Shown here: in pieces, positions 57,551 through 64,000 of the stretch | Numbering within the stretch: position 1 is the stretch's first letter | How the letters are laid out: each line of letters starts with the position of its first letter | Assembly: GCF_000738435.1 (NCBI RefSeq) | Contig: NZ_CP003984.1 | Coordinates: 62,001-126,000, forward strand | Length of the DNA stretch: 64,000 nucleotides | From: Planktomarina temperata RCA23 | Lineage (GTDB): Bacteria; Pseudomonadota; Alphaproteobacteria; Rhodobacterales; Rhodobacteraceae | Direction of reading: 5' to 3' | Program-made: the position numbers and the translations under genes | Notes under the pieces: model-generated | Told to the model about the DNA's origin: nothing | The model's database searches: none | The model's input: only the letters and a program-made list of their open reading frames with translations

Positions 57551-59607
57551 GGCTTGATGCATTGCTTTTTGATCCGCTTCTGCCGCTCTGGCTTATGGTG
57601 GCTTTGGCGCTGGCTGTGCTGGGGGCTTTGGCCCTGGCGGCGTTTCGGCGGCTCGCGGGCTGGCCCTATCGCGGCTTTGCTGTGATCTGTGTCTTTTTGG
57701 CTCTGCTCAATCCCTCACTGAAAACCGAAGAACGCCAAGCGGAAGCGGATAATGTCCTCGTGGTTGTCGACCGCTCGTCCAGTCAGAGGCTGTCGGACCG
57801 GGAGGCGCAAACAGAGGCGGCCTTGGCTCATGTCACGGCACAGCTTGCGGATCGGCCGGGAACCGAGATGCGGCTGGTGGAGGTGGCGGATGCAGCTGGG
57901 CCGGGTGGTTCGGAAGTTATGACCGCTTTGGTGCAGGCCCTGTCTGAAACCGCGCGGGATCGTATTGCCGGTGCGATTGTGATCTCAGACGGGCAGATTC
58001 ACGATACGGAGTTTGCCCCAAACTTGCCTGCGCCTCTACATCTGTTGCTTACGGGACGATCGCGCGATTGGGATCGTCGACTGTTGGTCAAAAATGCACC
58101 GGGTTTTGCGATTTTGGGCGAGCCGATCACCCTGACGCTTTTGGTCGAGGATCAAGGGGCCGCGCCACAAGCGGCTTTGGCAGATATCATCCTGTCGGTG
58201 GATGGGGGGCCAGAGCAGCGGTATCAAATTCCAGTGAACCGTGAGGTTGAGGTCGATGTGTCGCTGGGTCACGGCGGCATGAATATTTTGCAGTTTTCGA
58301 CACCGGATATGAGCGGTGAGTTGACCGATCGCAACAATGCTGCGGTTGTGCAGATCAATGCCCTGCGTGACCGGCTTCGCGTTTTGCTGGTCTCGGGGGT
58401 GCCGCATCCGGGCGAGCGCACATGGCGCAATCTTTTAAAGTCAGACAGCAATGTCGATTTGGTGCATTTCACAATTTTGCGCCCACCGGAAAAGCAAGAT
58501 GGCGTGCCGGTGACGGAATTGTCTTTGATTGCCTTTCCCACCCGCGAATTGTTTCTCGAAAAAATTGGCGAGTTCGATCTGATTGTGTTTGATCGTTATA
58601 AGCGCCGAGGATTGCTACCAGCAGAGTATTTCGAGTCAATCGCCAATTACGTCCGCCAAGGCGGGGCGGTTTTGGTGGCGGCTGGACCGGATTATGCGGG
58701 GGTCAATAGTCTTTATCGCTCGCCTCTTGGGGCAATTCTGCCGGGCCGGCCGACCTCACGGGTCTTTGAAGAACCGATCTTGCCGCAGGTGACAGAGTTT
58801 GGCCTGAAACATCCGGTCAGTGAAAGCTTGGAGAGTTTGGCACCAGACACCGGATGGGGCCGATGGTTGCGGCAGATTGAGGTCGAGGCAACCTCGGGTC
58901 AGGTGCTGATGACAGGGCGCGGGGACTCCCCTTTGCTGGTTGTGGACCGTGTGGGCAAGGGGCGGGTTGCGCTTTTGACCTCGGATCATGCTTGGCTTTG
59001 GGATCGTGGCTATGAAGGGGGTGGACCCCAGGCGGAATTGCTGCGCCGCGTGGCGCATTGGTCGATGAAAGAGCCTGATCTGGAGGAGGAGGCGCTATTG
59101 GCAGAGCCAAGCGAGAGTGGGCTACAGGTCACGCGTCGCAGCTTGACCGAAGGCCCGCTTGCGCCGCTTGAGGTGGTAACGCCAAACGGCGAGCGGTTTA
59201 CCGTAGCTTTGCAACCTATGGCGCCCGGTCGGTATAGGGCTGAAATAGTCAGTGAGGATCTCGGGCTTTATCGTTTGAGCTCAGGGGATTTGCAGATCGT
59301 GGCTGCGCTGGGGCCGGCAGCACCGCGGGAGTTTGTACAGACCATCGCCACCGATCGGGTGATGGCGCCCATTTTGGCCGAAACCAATGGGGGAGCTTTG
59401 GCTGTATCTGAGGGTCTGCCAAAATTTCGCAATGTGCGCAGTGGCCGGCCGGCCCATGGGCGCGGGTGGATCGGGCTTGTCTCGCACGAGGCCTATGTGG
59501 TGCAGGGCGTCGAGATTGGGCAGTTCTTACCCGCTTGGGTCTACCTCATTTTTGCCGCTCTTGGTCTTTTGATCGGTTGGTTGCGCGAAGGGCGCTGGGA
59601 TAAATGA
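57547..59607 (+). CDS. Large membrane protein of the MoxR operon (glutamine-amidotransferase-like)
   Basis: A 686-residue protein with two N-terminal helices (PLWLMVALALAVLGALALAA, YRGFAVICVFLALLNPSL), a long periplasmic part with a VWA-like start (VLVVVDRSSSQRLSDREAQT) and an amidotransferase-like segment (YVRQGGAVLVAAGPDYAGVN, GKGRVALLTSDHAWLWDRGY), ending in a last helix (WVYLIFAALGLLIGWL). It is the fourth gene of the MoxR cluster, and its end overlaps the convergent DUF599 gene by 81 bases. Confidence 0.85.
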   Translation: MRLDALLFDPLLPLWLMVALALAVLGALALAAFRRLAGWPYRGFAVICVFLALLNPSLKTEERQAEADNVLVVVDRSSSQRLSDREAQTEAALAHVTAQLADRPGTEMRLVEVADAAGPGGSEVMTALVQALSETARDRIAGAIVISDGQIHDTEFAPNLPAPLHLLLTGRSRDWDRRLLVKNAPGFAILGEPITLTLLVEDQGAAPQAALADIILSVDGGPEQRYQIPVNREVEVDVSLGHGGMNILQFSTPDMSGELTDRNNAAVVQINALRDRLRVLLVSGVPHPGERTWRNLLKSDSNVDLVHFTILRPPEKQDGVPVTELSLIAFPTRELFLEKIGEFDLIVFDRYKRRGLLPAEYFESIANYVRQGGAVLVAAGPDYAGVNSLYRSPLGAILPGRPTSRVFEEPILPQVTEFGLKHPVSESLESLAPDTGWGRWLRQIEVEATSGQVLMTGRGDSPLLVVDRVGKGRVALLTSDHAWLWDRGYEGGGPQAELLRRVAHWSMKEPDLEEEALLAEPSESGLQVTRRSLTEGPLAPLEVVTPNGERFTVALQPMAPGRYRAEIVSEDLGLYRLSSGDLQIVAALGPAAPREFVQTIATDRVMAPILAETNGGALAVSEGLPKFRNVRSGRPAHGRGWIGLVSHEAYVVQGVEIGQFLPAWVYLIFAALGLLIGWLREGRWDK

Positions 59608-60318
59608 TGTGTCGGTCTCCATTATCCCGGTTTTCAAAAGTGCGCTGGCCTGTGAGGAAAACTCACGGTTCCAGAGCATATAAAGCGTAATCACAAAGGC
59701 CGCCAGCATAACCGGGGCGCCAGCCAGCCAGGCCAGAGATGCAAGCGCGAAATACATGGCGCGCAACCCGCGGTTGAAGCTCAAGGCAGCGCGGATATTG
59801 ATCTCACCGGCCATAATAGCGCGCGGGATCGCTTGGGGATGATCTGGATCATTCGGCACGGCTGCCATTAAGACGGCGCAATAGCCAAACAGGCGACTGG
59901 ACCATACAAATTTCAAAAAGGAATGCACCAAAAACAGAGCGGCAAAGGCCAATTTGAATTGCAATTTGAGCGCAGTGGCCTCCTGCGATTGGGTGACGGC
60001 ATGGGTAAATTCAAGCAGGCGATCTGGCGTGCCCATGATTGCCAAAAGCCCGCCAATGGAAATCAAAGCTGTGGATCCAAAAAAGGCAGTGCTTTGGCGC
60101 AGAGAGGCCAGTGTTTGAGAATCAAAAATACGGGGATCGCGGTCTACGAAATTGAGCATCCAAGCGCGCCGATAATAGGACATCAGGGCGGTGACTGAAG
60201 CGCGTGACTTGGGAGGGTTTTCGATCACATGGCCGATCAGAAAGGTGGCGAGAAGGCCAAATCCGACGACAAAGAGATCTAAAGTGGTGAGTTGGGAGAG
60301 GATTACATCAAATATCAT
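59527..60318 (-). CDS. DUF599 membrane protein
   Basis: A 263-residue integral membrane protein with four to five helices, matching DUF599: YYRRAWMLNFVDRDPRIFDS, TAFFGSTALISIGGLLAIMG, LFLVHSFLKFVWSSRLFGYC and RAALSFNRGLRAMYFALASL. Function unknown. Its hydrophilic C-terminal tail (KTKSGKNEVDPSG) is encoded in DNA antisense to the end of the 57547-59607 gene, an 81-base convergent overlap. Its 5' end faces the glcD promoter. Confidence 0.88.
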   Translation of the reverse strand: MIFDVILSQLTTLDLFVVGFGLLATFLIGHVIENPPKSRASVTALMSYYRRAWMLNFVDRDPRIFDSQTLASLRQSTAFFGSTALISIGGLLAIMGTPDRLLEFTHAVTQSQEATALKLQFKLAFAALFLVHSFLKFVWSSRLFGYCAVLMAAVPNDPDHPQAIPRAIMAGEINIRAALSFNRGLRAMYFALASLAWLAGAPVMLAAFVITLYMLWNREFSSQASALLKTGIMETDTSFIPAPFAQPTDQKTKSGKNEVDPSG

Positions 60319-60345
60319 GCCTTCAGTGTAGCAGAGGATTTGCCC

Positions 60346-60384
60346 TTGCGATCCCTCAAAATTGGTTATAATTATTTACCAATT
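60346..60384 (+). promoter_or_regulatory. glcDEF promoter overlapped by an inverted repeat
   Basis: AATTGGT (60360-60366), 11-base spacer, ACCAATT (60378-60384) is a perfect 7-bp inverted repeat. TATAAT (60367-60372) lies inside it, with TTGCGA (60346-60351) as a possible -35 box at 15 bases. TTGGAGGG (60383-60390) then serves ATG 60397. TTGGT/ACCAA half-sites are typical of FadR-type GntR regulators (the family of GlcC), so repression of glcDEF is likely. Confidence 0.65.
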
Positions 60385-60396
60385 GGAGGGTTAAAC

Positions 60397-61830
60397 ATGG
60401 AAATGCCACAACCAAATTCGGAAATCCTGTCGAAAAAGGCGAAAATTGCGGCGGCGTTGCGTGCTGTTTTGCCCTATGATGCGGTGATTGATGACCCTTC
60501 TGAAACGCGGGCCTATGAATGTGACGCGCTCACCGCATATCGCTGCCCGCCAATGATCGCAGTCTTGCCCGCAACCACGCAGGAAGTCTCAGATGTTTTG
60601 AAGATTTGCCACCGCGAAGGCGTGCCGGTCGTGCCAAGGGGGTCGGGCACATCTTTGGCGGGCGGTGCGCTGCCGACTGCAGATTGCGTCATCCTGGGCG
60701 TGGCAAAGATGAATAAAGTTTTAGAAACAGACTACGAGAACCGCCTGATCCGGGTGCAAAGTGGCCGGACCAACCTCAGCGTGTCTGGCGCTGTGGAGGA
60801 AGAAGATTTCTTTTATGCCCCCGATCCTTCCAGCCAATTGGCCTGCGCCATTGCCGGCAATATCGCGATGAACTCCGGCGGGGCGCATTGTTTGAAATAT
60901 GGGGTGACCACCAATAATCTGATGGGCGTGACCATGGTGATGATGGATGGTGAGATTGTTGAGATCGGCGGTGGCTACCTTGATGCCTCTGGGCTCGATA
61001 TTCTGGGGGTGATCTGCGGGTCAGAGGGCCAGCTGGGCGTGGTCACAGAGGCCACCTTGCGGATTTTGCCCAAACCCGAGGGCGCGCGTCCGGTGATGAT
61101 CGCTTTTGACAGCAATGAAGTGGCAGGTGCCTGTGTGGCGGACATTATCAAAGCCGGTGTTTTGCCTGTCGCAATTGAATTCATGGACCGTCCAATTATT
61201 GAAATTTGTGAGAATTTCGCCAAGGCGGGATATCCAGACTGTGAAGCGCTGTTGATTGTCGAGGTCGAGGGATCAGAGGCCGAAATTCAAGATCAACTGG
61301 ATCGCATCAGTGCGATTGCGCAACAACACAATCCGGTCGAACTGCGTCAAAGCCAATCTGCCGCGGAAAGTGCTGCGATTTGGTTGGGCCGAAAATCCGC
61401 CTTTGGCGCGGTGGGCCAAGTTGCAGACTATATGTGTTTGGATGGAACCATTCCTGTTTCTGCCTTGCCAGAAGTTCTGCGGCGGATCAAAGAGCTGTCG
61501 GATCATTATGGCCTGCGTGTTGGCAATGTGTTTCATGCGGGCGATGGCAACATGCACCCGCTGATCATGTTTGATGCCAACAAAGAGGGCGATCTTGAGC
61601 TCTGTGAAGCGATGGGGGCGGATGTGTTGCGGCTTTGTGTTGAGGTGGGCGGCTGTTTGACCGGTGAGCATGGCGTGGGCATTGAAAAACGCGATTTGAT
61701 GGAAGACCAATATAGTGCAGAAGATCTGGAGATCCAAATGGCGGTCAAAGATGTGTTTGATCCCGGCTGGCTTCTCAACCCCTCCAAAGTCTTCCCCCTG
61801 TCGGTTTCCCAATCGCGGCGGGCGTCATGA
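60397..61830 (+). CDS. glcD: Glycolate oxidase subunit GlcD
   Basis: A 477-residue FAD-linked oxidase. The PCMH-type FAD domain shows VPVVPRGSGTSLAGGALP, PDPSSQLACAIAGNIAMNSG and ICGSEGQLGVVTEATLRILP; the C-terminal domain shows HAGDGNMHPLIMFD and GCLTGEHGVGIEKRDLM. With GlcE and GlcF it oxidises glycolate to glyoxylate and feeds electrons to the membrane quinone pool. ATG 60397 is fixed by the GGAGGG ahead. The stop overlaps glcE (ATGA). Confidence 0.96.
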   Translation: MEMPQPNSEILSKKAKIAAALRAVLPYDAVIDDPSETRAYECDALTAYRCPPMIAVLPATTQEVSDVLKICHREGVPVVPRGSGTSLAGGALPTADCVILGVAKMNKVLETDYENRLIRVQSGRTNLSVSGAVEEEDFFYAPDPSSQLACAIAGNIAMNSGGAHCLKYGVTTNNLMGVTMVMMDGEIVEIGGGYLDASGLDILGVICGSEGQLGVVTEATLRILPKPEGARPVMIAFDSNEVAGACVADIIKAGVLPVAIEFMDRPIIEICENFAKAGYPDCEALLIVEVEGSEAEIQDQLDRISAIAQQHNPVELRQSQSAAESAAIWLGRKSAFGAVGQVADYMCLDGTIPVSALPEVLRRIKELSDHYGLRVGNVFHAGDGNMHPLIMFDANKEGDLELCEAMGADVLRLCVEVGGCLTGEHGVGIEKRDLMEDQYSAEDLEIQMAVKDVFDPGWLLNPSKVFPLSVSQSRRAS

Positions 61831-62996
61831 GCGAAATACTCTATCCTGAAGATGAGGCGGCCCTTGCCGCTGCGCTCCGTGAGGCCAGGGGTCCTTTGCA
61901 GATCATGGGCGGCGGGACACGCCAAATTGGCCGTATTGCGCCGGCGCAAGCCCTGAGTACGCGTCGCGTGCAGGGGATCACTCTTTATGAACCCGGCGCC
62001 ATGACCCTGGTGGCCAAAACTGGGACAGCTATTGAAGACATTGAGGCCGTTCTGGCGGCGGAAAAGCAGCGACTTGCCTTTGAGCCGATGGATCACCGCG
62101 CGATCTTGGGCACATCGGGTCAGCCAACCCTTGGTGGGGTGATCGCCGCCAATGTCTCGGGTCCGCGCCGCATTCAAGTGGGCGCCGCGCGTGATTTTGC
62201 GCTGGGCGTGACCTTTGTGGATGGGACGGGGCAAGTGCTGAGCAACGGTGGCCGGGTGATGAAGAATGTCACCGGCTATGATCTTGTGAAATTGATGTCC
62301 GGCTCTTGGGGCACGCTTGGGGTGCTCACTGAGGTAGCGTTGAAGGTTCTGCCTGTCAGCGAGACCCAGGCCACTTTGAAAATTCACGTCACCACCTGGG
62401 CAGATGCGGTCGGCTGCATGTCCGCGGCGCTGGGCACGCCGTTTGATGTCAGTGGCGCTGCAACCGTGCAGGCGGAAGACGGCGGCTTTGACTGTTTGAT
62501 CCGGGTTGAGGGGTTTGAGACCTCGGTTCAATACCGCGCGTCCGAATTGACGCAACGCCTTGCGAAATTTGGTGCGGTTGATGTGGTTGATGATCCTTGG
62601 GCTGAGGTGAAAGACCTAAGGTCTTGGGCAGCCCTCGACACAGTGTGGCGTATTTCAGTGCGTCCTACAGACAGTTTGAGGGTCATTGATCTGATGCAAG
62701 ACCTGCAGAAAGAACCCGGATTTCACTGTCAATTGGATTGGGGCGGGGGATTGATCTGGCTTGGGCTGGAGGCGGCACAGATTGCAAATGCACAGGCCGG
62801 CCTAGCATTGCATCAGGCCTTGCAGACACATGTGGCGCAGCTGAGTGGTCATGCGACTTTGGTGAAATCGGGTCTTTTGCGTGATCAAGAGCTGTGTCAC
62901 TTCCAGCCGCTCGGACGCGCAATTGAGCATGTTTCTCAAACCCTGCGCGAAAAATTTGATCCGCGTGGCATCTTAAACCCGGGACGGATGAGCTGA
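61827..62996 (+). CDS. glcE: Glycolate oxidase subunit GlcE
   Basis: A 389-residue second FAD-binding subunit: MGGGTRQIGRI, LVAKTGTAIEDIEAVLAAEK, TSGQPTLGGVIAANVSGPRR, MKNVTGYDLVKLMSGSWGTL, a typical GlcE set, and the ending FDPRGILNPGRM. It overlaps glcD and glcF (the stop and start share one base, TGATG), so the three are translated together. Confidence 0.95.
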   Translation: MSEILYPEDEAALAAALREARGPLQIMGGGTRQIGRIAPAQALSTRRVQGITLYEPGAMTLVAKTGTAIEDIEAVLAAEKQRLAFEPMDHRAILGTSGQPTLGGVIAANVSGPRRIQVGAARDFALGVTFVDGTGQVLSNGGRVMKNVTGYDLVKLMSGSWGTLGVLTEVALKVLPVSETQATLKIHVTTWADAVGCMSAALGTPFDVSGAATVQAEDGGFDCLIRVEGFETSVQYRASELTQRLAKFGAVDVVDDPWAEVKDLRSWAALDTVWRISVRPTDSLRVIDLMQDLQKEPGFHCQLDWGGGLIWLGLEAAQIANAQAGLALHQALQTHVAQLSGHATLVKSGLLRDQELCHFQPLGRAIEHVSQTLREKFDPRGILNPGRMS

Positions 62997-64000
62997 TGCA
63001 AACACATTTTACCGAAACGCAGCTGTTGGACCCGCAAATCAAACGCACCAATGATATTCTGCGCAGCTGTATCCATTGTGGCTTTTGCACGGCGACTTGT
63101 CCCACTTATCAAGTGCTGGGTGATGAGTTGGACAGCCCACGCGGCCGAATTTATCTTATTAAGGATATGCTGGAAAATCAGCGGACGCCGGATGAAAAGA
63201 CGGTTAAACATATAGATCGCTGCCTGTCGTGTTTGGCCTGTATGACAACATGCCCCTCGGGTGTGAATTATATGCATCTGGTAGATCATGCGCGGGCCTA
63301 TATTGAGCAAACCTATAAGCGCAGCTGGTCGGATCGTGTTTTGCGGTGGGTTCTGGCGCGAATTTTGCCCTATCCCAACCGCTTTCGACTGGCCCTGTTG
63401 GGTGCAAAAATCGCCCGACCCTTTCGCCACTTGGTGCCCGATCCTCGGCTGAAAGCGATGCTCGACATGGCGCCAAAGCAAATTCCCGCGCCCAGCCCCA
63501 ATGATGACGCGCAAATTTTTCCGGCGCAGGGCCAGTTGAAATTGCGTGTGGCGCTTATGACAGGCTGTGCGCAGCGTGCATTGAACACGGATATCAATGA
63601 CGCAACCATTCGGCTTTTGACTCGGCACGGTGCGGAAGTGGTTGTGCTCAAGCAGGGCTGTTGCGGCGCCTTAACCCATCATATGGGCAAGGTGGACGAA
63701 AGCCACCGAACAGCGGCGGTGAATATCGAAGCCTTTGCCGCCGAAGACGCCGCGCGCGGATTGGATGCAGTGGTGATTAACACCTCTGGTTGCGGCACCA
63801 CCGTGAAAGATTACGGCCATATGTTTGAGGGCGACCCTTTGGAGGGCAAGGCCGCGCGTGTGGCGCAATTAGCGCGCGATGTGAGCGAAGTTTTGATGGA
63901 GCTGGACCTGCCAAAACTGCCAGATCAAGGCCTGAGAGTTGCCTATCATGCGGCTTGCTCTTTGCAACATGGTCAACAGATCAAGACCTTTCCGAAAGAC
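62996..64000 (+). CDS. glcF: Glycolate oxidase iron-sulfur subunit GlcF (3' end outside window)
   Basis: About 335 residues are visible. Two [4Fe-4S] ferredoxin motifs stand near the N-terminus, CIHCGFCTATCP (about 25-36) and CLSCLACMTTCP (about 76-87). They are followed by cysteine-rich CCG domains: ALMTGCAQRALN, LKQGCCGALTHHMG, NTSGCGTTVKDYG and the start of a second, AYHAACSLQHGQQ. The subunit carries electrons from GlcDE to quinone at the membrane. The frame is open to the last base of the window; roughly 100 residues are missing. Confidence 0.95.
   Translation, partial: MQTHFTETQLLDPQIKRTNDILRSCIHCGFCTATCPTYQVLGDELDSPRGRIYLIKDMLENQRTPDEKTVKHIDRCLSCLACMTTCPSGVNYMHLVDHARAYIEQTYKRSWSDRVLRWVLARILPYPNRFRLALLGAKIARPFRHLVPDPRLKAMLDMAPKQIPAPSPNDDAQIFPAQGQLKLRVALMTGCAQRALNTDINDATIRLLTRHGAEVVVLKQGCCGALTHHMGKVDESHRTAAVNIEAFAAEDAARGLDAVVINTSGCGTTVKDYGHMFEGDPLEGKAARVAQLARDVSEVLMELDLPKLPDQGLRVAYHAACSLQHGQQIKTFPKD

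Noticed and set aside
1-64000. CRISPR array
   Set aside because: No regularly spaced short direct repeats with unique spacers were seen, and no cas-like genes.

Overview
The window looks like chromosomal DNA of an alphaproteobacterium of the order Rhodobacterales (marine Roseobacter group). The evidence is the set of gene families: an ATP synthase F0 cluster standing apart from F1 genes, two dimethylglycine-dehydrogenase-type oxidoreductases, glcDEF, a GT14 glycosyltransferase followed by a DUF5928-like part, and HspQ. The core is moderately GC-rich. A central block of about 15 kb is clearly AT-richer. A Planktomarina/RCA-like lineage would fit, but that is inference.

Left core (1-21.4 kb): lolA (partial), a lytic transglycosylase lipoprotein, hspQ, gamma-glutamyltransferase, a thiolase and free-methionine-sulfoxide reductase. 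Then comes a probable methylated-amine/one-carbon operon: XRE-cupin regulator, two LysE exporters, DMGDH-like 1, a betaine/homocysteine S-methyltransferase-like protein, a PNPOx-like protein and DMGDH-like 2, ending at a clear terminator. After it lie a Sel1 protein, a Tat-exported agmatine deiminase, a CLC channel broken by an in-frame TGA, tRNA-Lys, dapF-mtaB-gst and a LacI regulator.

Accessory block (21.4-36.4 kb): two related small mobile elements sit in tandem behind tRNA-Arg(CCT). The right element (about 9.5 kb, 26863-36388) looks intact. It carries a tyrosine integrase next to the tRNA, a serine recombinase, a lysozyme-like protein, a GIY-YIG nuclease with five repeats, a zinc-ribbon/peptidoglycan-binding membrane protein, a small secreted Cys-rich peptide and several unknown genes. 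I see no capsid, portal, terminase or conjugation genes. The left element is decayed but keeps the same order of landmarks: remnant of the 84-aa gene, secreted peptide gene, truncated integrase, 43-nt 5' half of the tRNA. It has cargo of its own (GYD protein, exported histidine phosphatase, Sel1 protein, VOC protein). The 81-bp direct repeats (26782-26862 and 36308-36388) are the attachment sites. The tRNA is duplicated on its 5' side, so the working tRNA-Arg now has an element-derived 5' half and upstream region.

Right core (36.4-64 kb): an ArsR regulator, the atpI-B-E-F'-F operon with a strong terminator, a GntR/FCD regulator with an operator-like palindrome, an OmpA lipoprotein, nth and a PfkB kinase, a sulfotransferase, the GT14 and DUF5928-like parts separated by an in-frame TAG, a HIT protein, an ABC ATPase, a zinc-finger protein, a frameshifted exported protein, polA, a Cys/Met-metabolism PLP enzyme, a pseudouridine synthase and DUF1285. 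Then follow a MoxR-DUF58-membrane protein operon, DUF599, and glcDEF (glcF runs off the end) behind a promoter overlapped by an inverted repeat.

Three core genes carry single disabling changes (CLC TGA, GT14/DUF5928 TAG, exported-protein frameshift). These are either real decay or consensus errors.
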